NCBI RefSeq assembly: GCF_004217495.1
Contig: NZ_SHLC01000001.1
Coordinates: forward strand, 1,860,001-1,924,000
Direction of reading: 5' to 3'
Source: Microterricola gilva
Lineage (GTDB): Bacteria > Actinomycetota > Actinomycetes > Actinomycetales > Microbacteriaceae
DNA: 64,000 nt
Below the pieces are notes generated by a model. That model saw only the letters and a program-made list of their open reading frames with translations. It did no database searches and had not been told where the DNA came from. Both the position numbers and the translations under genes were made by a program. Numbering within the stretch: position 1 is the stretch's first letter; each line of letters begins with the position of its first letter. Shown here one piece after another: positions 56,192 to 64,000 of the stretch.

Positions 56192-57376
56192 CTACTTGAG
56201 GAAGTCGGGGATGTCGAGGTCGTTGTCGTCCTCGGCGAACGCCGGGTCGGTGACGGCGGCCTCGGTGGCGCTGACCTCTGAGCTGTGCCACGCCGACTCG
56301 ACGAGTGCGTCGATGTCGCTCGCGGTGGGCTCCTCGGCAACGGCCGTGACGGCGGATCCGGCTGCGGCAGCACCGACACCGGCTGTCACGAAGTTACTGC
56401 GGCGCGAGTCGGATGACTTCGTCTGCGGCTCGCCGCCGTCGAATCCTGCCGCGATCACGGTCACGCGAACCTCGTCACCCAGGGTGTCGTCGATGACGGC
56501 ACCGAAGATGATGTTGGCCTCGGGGTGGACGGCCTCCTGGACGAGGCGGGCCGCGTCGTTGATCTCGAAGATACCGAGGTTCGATCCACCCTGGATCGAG
56601 AGCAGGACGCCGTGCGCGCCATCGATCGATGCCTCGAGCAGCGGGCTGGCGACGGCCAGCTCGGCGGCCTTGATGGCACGGTCGGCGCCGCGCGAGGAGC
56701 CGATGCCCATGAGCGCGGAGCCCGCGCCCTGCATGACCGACTTGACGTCGGCGAAGTCGAGGTTGATCAGACCGGGGGTCGTGATCAGGTCGGTGATGCC
56801 CTGGACACCGGCGAGGAGCACCTGGTCGGCGGTCGCGAAGGCGTCGAGCATGCTGATGCCGCGGTCGCTGATCTCCAGCAGGCGGTCGTTCGGCACGACG
56901 ATGAGGGTGTCGACCTCTTCCTTGAGGGTGCTGACGCCGGTCTCGGCCTGAGCCTGGCGACGCTTGCCCTCGAAGCCGAACGGCTTGGTGACGACACCGA
57001 TGGTGAGTGCACCGATCGACTTGGCGATGCGGGCGACGACGGGGGCGCCGCCTGTTCCGGTTCCACCGCCTTCGCCGGCCGTGACGAAGACCATGTCGGC
57101 GCCGGCGAGGGCTTCCTCGATCTCCTCGGCGTGGTCTTCTGCGGCGCGGCGGCCGACCTCGGGGTCCGCGCCGGCACCGAGGCCACGCGTGAGGTCGCGA
57201 CCGACGTCGAGTTTGACGTCCGCGTCACTCATCAGCAACGCCTGGGCGTCGGTGTTGATGGCGATGAATTCGACGCCACGCAACCCGAGTTCGATCATGC
57301 GGTTGACAGCGTTGACACCGCCGCCGCCGATACCGACGACCTTAATTACGGCAAGGTAGTTCTGATTTGTTGACAC
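56192..57376 (-). CDS. ftsZ: Cell division protein FtsZ
   Basis: FtsZ is the tubulin-like GTPase of the division ring. The 394-residue protein has [17 protein letters not shown], the GTP-binding signature [12 protein letters not shown] and [20 protein letters not shown]-type T7 region, then a variable linker and C-terminal tail LDIPDFLK for SepF/FtsW/ZipA-like partners. A GGAGG Shine-Dalgarno precedes GTG 57376; the in-frame extension to 57439 is not conserved. Two near-identical 16-base elements lie upstream. Confidence 0.98.
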   Translation of the reverse strand: MSTNQNYLAVIKVVGIGGGGVNAVNRMIELGLRGVEFIAINTDAQALLMSDADVKLDVGRDLTRGLGAGADPEVGRRAAEDHAEEIEEALAGADMVFVTAGEGGGTGTGGAPVVARIAKSIGALTIGVVTKPFGFEGKRRQAQAETGVSTLKEEVDTLIVVPNDRLLEISDRGISMLDAFATADQVLLAGVQGITDLITTPGLINLDFADVKSVMQGAGSALMGIGSSRGADRAIKAAELAVASPLLEASIDGAHGVLLSIQGGSNLGIFEINDAARLVQEAVHPEANIIFGAVIDDTLGDEVRVTVIAAGFDGGEPQTKSSDSRRSNFVTAGVGAAAAGSAVTAVAEEPTASDIDALVESAWHSSEVSATEAAVTDPAFAEDDNDLDIPDFLK

Positions 57377-57412
57377 GTCCGGCCTCCGGTGGAAACTCTC
57401 AACCTCTTGTCG

Positions 57413-57428
57413 AAGCTTAAAGTTATGC
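57413..57428 (-). promoter_or_regulatory. 16-base element upstream of ftsZ, proximal copy
   Basis: AAGCTTAAAGTTATGC (plus strand) matches 57445-57460 at 14 of 16 bases, 32 bases apart or about three helix turns, 37 bases before the ftsZ GTG. It may be a regulator site or a repeated promoter element. Confidence 0.5.
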
Positions 57429-57444
57429 TGAGTATGCAATTCCT

Positions 57445-57460
57445 AAGCTCGAAGTTATGC
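57445..57460 (-). promoter_or_regulatory. 16-base element upstream of ftsZ, distal copy
   Basis: AAGCTCGAAGTTATGC (plus strand) is the second copy of the element found at 57413, in the same orientation. Confidence 0.5.
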
Positions 57461-57559
57461 GCAGCCGCGAATTCGCACGGCAGGCGCGCCCGCGTGTCGT
57501 GAATTCTGCTCGCAATCCATGGCCGGATCGTGCATGCCTGGCGTGTCGCCGGAGCCAGG

Positions 57560-58705
57560 TCAGCGGACGACGGGACTCGCGGGCGATGAGACGTCGTAGA
57601 CGGAGACCGTTCCGGGGGGCGCCGCCGCCATCAGCTTGCTGAGGACGAGGGCCTTGAGCGCGGATTCCTCGGCGCTCCCCCACGCCACGCTGGCCCCTCC
57701 GACGAGCCCGAGGCTCACATCGTCTGTGCTGGCGGCGCGCACGACGTCGACCTGCGGGCGGATGTCGTCGGGCAGAGCCTGCACGACGCTGCCGGCAGCG
57801 GCGAGCCCCTCTGCACCTGCGGCCTCCACGACCGGGAATCCCTCCGGCCGCTCCGGGGTGGTCTGGATGACGACACCGGCGGCGTCGACGAGGTCGAAGC
57901 CGCTCGGGCCGGCGATCGCCCCGATCGGGGTGCGCTCGACGATCCGCACCACGAGGGTGTTCGGCGGTCGGCTCTCGGTCGAGAAGCTCTGGATGAGCGA
58001 GAACTGGGACAGGTCGCTCTTCACCTCACCGAGGTCCACGAGCGGCAGCGGCGTGCCGATCTGGCCGCCGAGGGCGGCAGACACGTCGGTGGCGAGCAGC
58101 CGGTTCGTTCCCTCGACCTGAATCGTCGTGAGCGCCATCAGGGGCGAGAAGGTACCGACGGCGACGAAGATCGCGAGCGCGAGCACCGCGCCGAGTCCCG
58201 TGAGCCATGCGGCACGGCGCCGGCGCAGGTGCCGGGTGAAGCGGCGCACCTCCGCACGCTCGTAGGCACGGCGGGCCTTCGTGGCAGCCCGCAGGCGGGC
58301 GCGGGCACTGCCGGGCGTGAGCGGCTCAGGCTCCTGCTCCGCCTCGGGCTCCGGCTCTTCCCGCACACCCGGGATCACCGAGGTGATCTCCGTGACCGGC
58401 GCGAGCGGTCCCGTTGACGCCGGTTGCGCCGCCTGCGCGCCCTGAACCGCGATCGGCTCCGTGACGGCATCCGGTTCGCCTGGTGCACCGGCGGCTGCCG
58501 GCGCGGATGCCGGCTGCTGCTTGTTCATCCACCAGGCCGTCGGCAGCTTCGCAGCCGGTACGCGCGGCGCCCGGGGAATCGGGGCCTTGGCAATCGGGGC
58601 CTTGGGAGCCGGCGCCTTCGTCGCCGCCTTCGCGTCGCTCTGACCCCGCTGGCGCGCCGGAGCAGCCGGGGCCGCCGGCGGCTCGAATCCCTGGGGTCGC
58701 TTCAT
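57560..58705 (-). CDS. ftsQ: Cell division protein FtsQ/DivIB
   Basis: FtsQ bridges early and late division proteins. The 381-residue protein has an unusually long cytoplasmic N-terminus of about 165 residues, rich in Ala, Pro and Lys with repeats of the type KAPxPKAP, one membrane helix (about 166-187), a POTRA domain (LMALTTIQVEGTNRLLATDV) and the FtsQ beta domain. It lies between murC and ftsZ with 184 bases to the ftsZ start. Confidence 0.94.
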   Translation of the reverse strand: MKRPQGFEPPAAPAAPARQRGQSDAKAATKAPAPKAPIAKAPIPRAPRVPAAKLPTAWWMNKQQPASAPAAAGAPGEPDAVTEPIAVQGAQAAQPASTGPLAPVTEITSVIPGVREEPEPEAEQEPEPLTPGSARARLRAATKARRAYERAEVRRFTRHLRRRRAAWLTGLGAVLALAIFVAVGTFSPLMALTTIQVEGTNRLLATDVSAALGGQIGTPLPLVDLGEVKSDLSQFSLIQSFSTESRPPNTLVVRIVERTPIGAIAGPSGFDLVDAAGVVIQTTPERPEGFPVVEAAGAEGLAAAGSVVQALPDDIRPQVDVVRAASTDDVSLGLVGGASVAWGSAEESALKALVLSKLMAAAPPGTVSVYDVSSPASPVVR

Positions 58706-58720
58706 CCTGGTCGGTGCCCG

Positions 58721-60133
58721 TTAGGCCCTCGTGCGCTGCAACGCCTCGAGCAGCTGCGGAACGATGCGGTAGACATCGCCGCAGCCGAGGGTGATCACGA
58801 AGTCACCGTCACGCGAGATCTGCGCGGTGTGATCCGCGGCCGCCTGCCAGTCAGGAACGAACGCCACGTGGGAGGGGTCGGTGAATCGCTCGGAGACGAG
58901 CGCACCGGTGACTCCGGGCTCCGGGTCCTCGCGGGCACCGTAGACGTCGAGCACGACGGTCTCGTCGGCGTACGTCTCGAGCACCTCGGCGAACTCCTTC
59001 GCGAAGAGTCGGGTCCGGCTGTAGAGGTGGGGCTGGTGCACGGCGATGATGCGGCCGTTGCCGACGACGGTGCGGGCGGCCGACAGGGCTGCAGCGACCT
59101 CGGTCGGGTGGTGGGCGTAGTCGTCGTAGACGCTCACGCCGCCGACGGTGCCGTGCAGCTGGAAGCGGCGTTCGGTTCCGCCGAACTCGGCGATGGCCGC
59201 CAGGGAGGCCGCCGGCTCGAAGCCGAGGCCGACGAGGACGGCGAATGCGCCGGCCGCGTTGATGGCGTTGTGGAGGCCGGGGATGCGCAGCTGGGCGCGG
59301 TAGTCCTCGCCCTGCCAGCTCACGCTGAACGCGACGGGCCCGTCGGTGTCGACCGAGTGCACCCGCACGGTGGCGTCCGCGGCCTGGCCGAAGGTGATGA
59401 CGCGCTTGTCCGGGTGGCTCGCGCGCAGCTTGGCGGTGACGCCGACGGCGCCGGCGTCATCCGACGACACGACGACGAGCTCGCTCGCCGCCGCCGAGAA
59501 CGACACGAAGGCGTCGTGGAAGGCCTCGAGGGAGCCGTAGTGGTCGAGGTGGTCGGGGTCGACGTTCGTGATCAGGGCGACGGCGGTGTCGTAGAGCAGG
59601 AACGATCCGTCTGACTCGTCGGCCTCGACGACGAAGAGTTCGCTCTCGCCGCGGGCCGAGCTCACGCCGAGCGAGTCGATGACGCCGCCGTTGACGAAGC
59701 TGGGGTCTGCTCCGATGCCGAGCAGGCCGGTGACGATCATGCCCGTCGACGTCGTCTTGCCGTGCGCCCCGGCGACGGCGACGAGGCGGTGCTTCTGCAC
59801 GAGCCAGGCGAGGGCCTGCGAGCGGTGCAGCACGGGGAGGCCGCGCTCCAGCGCGAGAACGTACTCGGGGTTGTCCTGCCAGAGCGCCCCGGTGACGATG
59901 AGCGTGTCGGCGTCGCCGACGTTGGCCGCGTCGTGCCCGACGGTGATCGTCGCGCCCAGCTCGCGCAGCGCGGCGATGTTGGCGCTGTCGCGCACATCGG
60001 AACCGCTCACCGTGTAGCCGGCGCCGAGGAACAGCCGCGCGATGCCGCTCATTCCGGAGCCTCCGATGCCCACGAAGTGCACCGCCCCCAGCTCGGTGGG
60101 AACGGTGATGCTGAGGTCGGGCTTGATTGTCAC
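58721..60133 (-). CDS. murC: UDP-N-acetylmuramate--L-alanine ligase
   Basis: MurC adds L-Ala to UDP-MurNAc. The 470-residue enzyme has [20 protein letters not shown], the ATP-binding [18 protein letters not shown]-type central residues ([15 protein letters not shown]) and [13 protein letters not shown]. The GTG at 60133 fits the family; a longer in-frame reading extends over the murG/murC gap. It is followed 15 bases later by ftsQ. Confidence 0.97.
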   Translation of the reverse strand: MTIKPDLSITVPTELGAVHFVGIGGSGMSGIARLFLGAGYTVSGSDVRDSANIAALRELGATITVGHDAANVGDADTLIVTGALWQDNPEYVLALERGLPVLHRSQALAWLVQKHRLVAVAGAHGKTTSTGMIVTGLLGIGADPSFVNGGVIDSLGVSSARGESELFVVEADESDGSFLLYDTAVALITNVDPDHLDHYGSLEAFHDAFVSFSAAASELVVVSSDDAGAVGVTAKLRASHPDKRVITFGQAADATVRVHSVDTDGPVAFSVSWQGEDYRAQLRIPGLHNAINAAGAFAVLVGLGFEPAASLAAIAEFGGTERRFQLHGTVGGVSVYDDYAHHPTEVAAALSAARTVVGNGRIIAVHQPHLYSRTRLFAKEFAEVLETYADETVVLDVYGAREDPEPGVTGALVSERFTDPSHVAFVPDWQAAADHTAQISRDGDFVITLGCGDVYRIVPQLLEALQRTRA

Positions 60134-60197
60134 GGCTGAGAGCCTTCCATTACGTCGAAAAGAATCTGGTTCGCTGTGCTCGTGCACGGCGACAAGG

Positions 60198-61307
60198 TTA
60201 CGCGCCCCCGGTGGGGATCTCGTGCGCGCCACCGCGAGCGGCCAAGGACTCGCGGATCAATGCCAGCATCCTGGCCGATCCGTCCGTGACGCCGACGGAT
60301 GCCGCCCGGCCGGCCATGGCCTGAATCCCGGCGCGGTCGGCGAGCACGGGGAGCAACGTGCCTGCCACCCAGTCGGGCAGGAACTCCGCGTCGTCGACGA
60401 GGAGCGCCCCGCCGGCCTCGACATCGGCCGCGGCGTTGAAGCGCTGCTCGCCGTTGCCGACCGGGTAGGGCACGAACACCGCCGGCAGACCGAGCGCGGT
60501 CAGCTCGCTCACCGTTGCGGCTCCGGCACGGGAGACCGCGAAATCGGCTGCGGCGAGGGCCAGGTCCATGCGGTCGCAGTAGGCGAGCAGCGTGTAGCCG
60601 GGGATGCCTGGGTCGGTGATCTCGGCCTTGGCGCCCGTGATGTGCAGGATCTGCCAGCCGGCGTCCACGATCAGCCCCGCGCTGGCGTGGACGGTGGCGT
60701 TGATCCGCCGTGCTCCGAGCGAGCCGCCCGTCACGAGCAGCACCGGCCTGAGCTCGTCGAGTCCGAAGAAGCGGAGCGCTTCGGCCCTGGCCGCCGCACG
60801 GTCGAGTGCCTCGATCTCCGGGCGCAGCGGCATCCCGACGAATCGCGCGTTGCGGATCGGGGTGTCGTGGAAGGCAACGCCGACGTAGGGCGTCGAGCGT
60901 GCGCCGAGCTTGTTGGCCAGTCCCGGCTTCGCATTGGCCTCGTGGATGACGACGGGGATGCCTGCACGCCCGGCCGCGAGGTAGGCAGGCGTCGAGACGT
61001 AGCCGCCGAAGCCGACGACGACATCGATGCCGCGCTCGGCGATCAGATCCTGCACACGGCGCACCGTGCTGCGCAGCCGGCCGGGGAACCGCAGCGCGCT
61101 CATGCTCGGTCGACGCGGAAAGGGCAGCTTGGGAATGGTGACGAGTTCGTAGCCGCGTGCGGGCACGAGCCGGGATTCGAGCCCCTCCGCCGTGCCGAGC
61201 ACGATGACCTCGGCGTCCGGCTCTGCGGCGCGGATGGTGTCCGCGACCGCGAGGAGGGGGTTGACGTGGCCGGCGGTGCCTCCACCGGCGAGAAGATAGC
61301 GGGTCAC
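60198..61307 (-). CDS. murG: UDP-N-acetylglucosamine--N-acetylmuramyl-(pentapeptide) pyrophosphoryl-undecaprenol N-acetylglucosamine transferase
   Basis: MurG makes lipid II from lipid I on the inner membrane face. The 369-residue GT-B enzyme has [47 protein letters not shown] and [13 protein letters not shown]. The start directly abuts the ftsW stop and the end precedes murC by 64 bases. Membrane association fits the family. Confidence 0.97.
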   Translation of the reverse strand: MTRYLLAGGGTAGHVNPLLAVADTIRAAEPDAEVIVLGTAEGLESRLVPARGYELVTIPKLPFPRRPSMSALRFPGRLRSTVRRVQDLIAERGIDVVVGFGGYVSTPAYLAAGRAGIPVVIHEANAKPGLANKLGARSTPYVGVAFHDTPIRNARFVGMPLRPEIEALDRAAARAEALRFFGLDELRPVLLVTGGSLGARRINATVHASAGLIVDAGWQILHITGAKAEITDPGIPGYTLLAYCDRMDLALAAADFAVSRAGAATVSELTALGLPAVFVPYPVGNGEQRFNAAADVEAGGALLVDDAEFLPDWVAGTLLPVLADRAGIQAMAGRAASVGVTDGSARMLALIRESLAARGGAHEIPTGGA

Positions 61308-62603
61308 TCAGGAACTCTCATGTGGTGTGGATGATGGGCGGCGGGCACCGAGCAGGCCGCGCCGGGCCGGGATGCCGAGGGCTTCGCGCTCCTCCGGGGT
61401 GTGTCTGGCGAAGGAGAGCACGATGCCGATGCCGATCAGGGTGGTGAGCAGGGCGGTGCCACCGGCCGAGATGAGCGGTAGCGGAACGCCGAAGACGGGG
61501 AAAACGCCGAGCACGATGCCCATGTTCATGAACGCCTGCCCGATCATCCACGACATGGTCGTGGCGGTGGCGACCCGCATGAAGGTGTCGTCGCTCGCGT
61601 TCATGATCCGCACGAAGGCGATGGCGAGCACGACGAAGAGCAGCAGCACCACGATCGCGCCCAGCAGGCCGAGCTCCTCGCCGATGATGGCGAAGATGTA
61701 GTCGTTGTGCGCGGCCGGCAGCCACGACCACTTCGCCTTCGAGTTGCCGAGCCCAGCTCCGAGGATGCCGCCGTTGGCCAGTGCGAAGTCACCGTGCGTG
61801 CTCTGCCAGCACTCGTTCATCTGCTTCGCGATGTCCTCGCAGCCACCGGCGAAGGTCATGAGCCGGGTGACCCGGCTCGGGCTCGTCACCGCCATGATGG
61901 CGAAGAGCAGTCCGCCGCCGAGAACCAGCATGCCGAGCATCCTCAACCGCACACCGGCGAAGAACAGGCCGCCCATGAGCATCGCGGCGAGGACGAAGGT
62001 GGTGCCGAGGTCGTCGCCGAGCAGCACGAGCCCGATCGCCGCACCGCTCGTGAGGAGGATCGGGGCCAGGCCGAGCTTCCAGTCGTCGAGTTGCTCCTCC
62101 TTGCGGCTGACGATGAGGCCGAGCCAGATCACGAGCGACACCTTGATCAGCTCCGACGGCTGGAACTGCACGAAGCCGAGGTCGATCCAGTTCTTGTTGC
62201 CGCCGACCTCGACGCCGAGGGGCGTGAACACGACCAGTGCCTGCAGGAAGGACGATCCGATCATCGCGAACGGCGCAAGCCACTTCCAGAACGCGACGGG
62301 CAGGCGGCTGACGAGGAGCATCATCGGGATGCCGAACAGGGCGAAGGCGCTCTGTTTGAGGAAGCTGCCGAAGAAGCCCTGATTCTCGAGGTACGACTCG
62401 ACCGAGGAGGAGGAGAGCACCATGACGAGGCCGAAGCCGACGAGGAACACGGTGGTTCCGAGCAGCAGGTAGAAGTTCGTTCCCTCTGCGCGGAAGACGC
62501 GCCCGAGGGAGATGCGGGCCGAGGCGGCGCGGGCGGATGGCTCCTGCTCGAAGCCCTCCGCGCCTGCCTGGGGCCTGCTAGTGACCCGAGGCGGATTGCT
62601 CAT
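61308..62603 (-). CDS. ftsW: Septal peptidoglycan polymerase FtsW
   Basis: FtsW is the SEDS-family glycosyltransferase of the septum. The 431-residue membrane protein has about ten helices, a charged N-terminal tail, the QPSELIKVSLVIWLGL helix, an extracellular loop around RVTRLMTFAGGCEDIAKQMN and PVFGVPLPLISAGGTALLTT at the end. The start MSNPPRVTSRPQAG has a GGTGGGG Shine-Dalgarno and overlaps murD by 26 bases. Confidence 0.96.
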   Translation of the reverse strand: MSNPPRVTSRPQAGAEGFEQEPSARAASARISLGRVFRAEGTNFYLLLGTTVFLVGFGLVMVLSSSSVESYLENQGFFGSFLKQSAFALFGIPMMLLVSRLPVAFWKWLAPFAMIGSSFLQALVVFTPLGVEVGGNKNWIDLGFVQFQPSELIKVSLVIWLGLIVSRKEEQLDDWKLGLAPILLTSGAAIGLVLLGDDLGTTFVLAAMLMGGLFFAGVRLRMLGMLVLGGGLLFAIMAVTSPSRVTRLMTFAGGCEDIAKQMNECWQSTHGDFALANGGILGAGLGNSKAKWSWLPAAHNDYIFAIIGEELGLLGAIVVLLLFVVLAIAFVRIMNASDDTFMRVATATTMSWMIGQAFMNMGIVLGVFPVFGVPLPLISAGGTALLTTLIGIGIVLSFARHTPEEREALGIPARRGLLGARRPSSTPHESS

Positions 62604-64000
62604 CCGCCCCACCTCCCAGAAACTCTCGTACCGCGCCGGCGAACATCTCGCCGCGTTCCGCATAGTCGGCGAACTGGTCCATCGATGCCGCCGCGGGTGC
62701 CAGGAGAACAGCATCCCCGGGAACCGCGACCTTCGCGGCCAGTCGCACCGCCGTCGGCATGACCTCTCCAGTGTCGGTCGCGTCGACCTCGAACACCGGC
62801 AGTTGGGGCGCGTGTCGCGCGAATGCGTCGCGCAGCGCACTGCGGTCGACCCCGATGATCACGGCGGCGCGGAGCCGCTCAGCCTGGCTGCGCACGAGGT
62901 CGTCGACGTCGACGCCCTTGAGCAGTCCCCCGACGATCCACACGACGGAGGGGTTCGCCTTGAGGGAGGCGACCGCCGCGTGCGGGTTGGTCGCCTTGGA
63001 ATCATCGATCCAGCGGATGCCGTCCGCCACCGCGACGGTCTGGATGCGGTGGGCATCGAGCTCGAAGTGGCCGAGCGCGCGGGCGATGGCGGTGACGTCG
63101 ATGCCTGCGGCCCTGGCGAGGGCGCTGGCCGCGAGGATGTTCGCGACGATGTGTGGCGAGTCCAGGCCCCGCTCCGCGAGGGCGGCGAGCGTCGTCAGCT
63201 CGATCGCGCTGTGGTGGCGGTCGTCGAGGAAGGCCCTGTCGCAGAGGATGCCGTCGACGATGCCGAAGTCGCTCGGGCCAGGCGAGCCCAGGTCGAATCC
63301 GATCGCGCGGGCGCCATCGGCGACATCCGCATCGCGCACCATCTGCTCCGTCGCGGCGTCTGCCTTGTTGTAGACGCAGGCGACGAGCGTGTTGGCGTAC
63401 ACGGTGGCCTTCGCCGCACGGTAGGCCTCGGCACTGCCGTGCCAGTCGAGGTGGTCGTCCGCGATGTTCAGGCACACGCTGGCGAGCGGCTCGAGCGCGC
63501 CGACGCCCTCCCGCTTGACGTGGTGGAGCTGGTAGCTGGAGAGTTCGACGACGAGCGCGTCCCACCCCTGCGGATCGCGGATGGCGTCGAGAACGGGCAC
63601 GCCGATGTTGCCGCAGGGCGCGACCCGACGGCCGGCCTCGGCCAGGAAGGTCGCGGTGAGCTGCGTCGTCGTGGTCTTGCCGTTGGTGCCGGTGACGAGG
63701 ATCCACGGCGCAGGCTCGCCGGATGCCGTCGGCACCTTGTCGCGCAGCCGCCAGGCGAGCTCGATGTCGCCCCAGACGGCGATGCCGTTCTCCTGCGCCC
63801 ACTCCAGCACGACGTGGTCGGGGTGGAAGCCGGGCGAGGCGATGAGTAGCTCGGCGCCGAACTCCTCGAGACCCTCGGGCACGGTGCTGAGATCGTGCTG
63901 GAGCAGGCGCGCCCCGATCACCTCGAGCAGGCGGGCCCTGTCATCGTCGGCGGCGGATGCCAGCACGAGCACCTCGGCGCCCAACTCGGCGAGCGTGTCG
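62578..64000 (-). CDS. murD: UDP-N-acetylmuramoylalanine--D-glutamate ligase (5' end missing)
   Basis: MurD adds D-Glu to UDP-MurNAc-L-Ala. About 474 codons are in the window; the start lies beyond the right edge, and a TTG at 63984 is internal. The ATP site is LVTGTNGKTTTTQLTATFLA, with central VVELSSYQLHHVKREG and C-terminal WIDDSKATNPHAAVASLKAN and SMDQFADYAERGEMFAGAVR. The stop overlaps the ftsW start, as in other dcw clusters. Confidence 0.97.
   Translation of the reverse strand, partial: DTLAELGAEVLVLASAADDDRARLLEVIGARLLQHDLSTVPEGLEEFGAELLIASPGFHPDHVVLEWAQENGIAVWGDIELAWRLRDKVPTASGEPAPWILVTGTNGKTTTTQLTATFLAEAGRRVAPCGNIGVPVLDAIRDPQGWDALVVELSSYQLHHVKREGVGALEPLASVCLNIADDHLDWHGSAEAYRAAKATVYANTLVACVYNKADAATEQMVRDADVADGARAIGFDLGSPGPSDFGIVDGILCDRAFLDDRHHSAIELTTLAALAERGLDSPHIVANILAASALARAAGIDVTAIARALGHFELDAHRIQTVAVADGIRWIDDSKATNPHAAVASLKANPSVVWIVGGLLKGVDVDDLVRSQAERLRAAVIIGVDRSALRDAFARHAPQLPVFEVDATDTGEVMPTAVRLAAKVAVPGDAVLLAPAAASMDQFADYAERGEMFAGAVREFLGGGADEQSASGH

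Noticed and set aside
57377-57439. Longer FtsZ N-terminus starting at 57439
   Set aside because: The extension is not conserved in FtsZ and GGAGG precedes the GTG at 57376.

Overview
The window is a high-GC actinobacterial chromosome segment, most likely from a member of the Microbacteriaceae. The base composition, the gene order (era-corC-like-ybeY-phoH-HIT-rsmE-dnaJ-hrcA, then hemW, lepA, rpsT, holA-comEC-comEA, leuS) and a dcw cluster ending ftsZ-yggS-sepF-yggT-divIVA-lspA all fit that family. No rRNA, tRNA, CRISPR array, insertion sequence or prophage was seen, and no gene-free stretch exceeds about 200 bases. The genus is not determined.

Layout: 1-2940 is a two-component system with an ABC exporter. 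2941-10188 is an RNA-maturation and heat-shock run read leftward (era, CBS transporter, ybeY, phoH, HIT, rsmE, dnaJ, hrcA) under a perfect CIRCE operator. 10256-11177 holds two DUF4870 genes. 11195-12287 holds an exported histidine phosphatase between the hemW tail and a partial copy of that tail. 12184-16612 is hemW, two DUF1990 paralogues and lepA. 16743-19423 is a second two-component system and a hydrolase. 19545-25071 is rpsT, holA, a divergent MarR/unknown pair and comEC-comEA. 25103-25882 is a small lipoprotein gene between two copies of the leuS tail and terminator. 25835-31179 is leuS, an LtrA-like protein and pabB.

31224-37100 is cydABDC (cytochrome bd oxidase and its assembly exporter), divergent from a BlaI-like repressor and an M56 peptidase, with two near-identical palindromes between them. 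37194-39337 is blaI-like, M56 and dedA-like. 39368-43213 is a quaternary-amine ABC importer with a TetR regulator. 43318-48685 carries an App1-type phosphatase, pyrD, nrdR, a membrane protein, hisD and a flavin reductase. 48762-64000 is dnaE, a pseudouridine synthase, lspA and the division/cell-wall cluster up to murD, cut by the window edge.

Three patterns stand out. First, two single genes for exported proteins each lie between the tail of a housekeeping gene (hemW, leuS) and a partial second copy of that tail, as a Campbell-type single-crossover insertion would leave. Second, about ten genes have a -10 hexamer exactly six bases before the start codon, the signature of leaderless transcripts; several use the same hexamer, TAGGCT. 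Third, the 9-mer CGGATGCCG (either strand) occurs roughly 45-50 times by eye, against about two expected from base composition.
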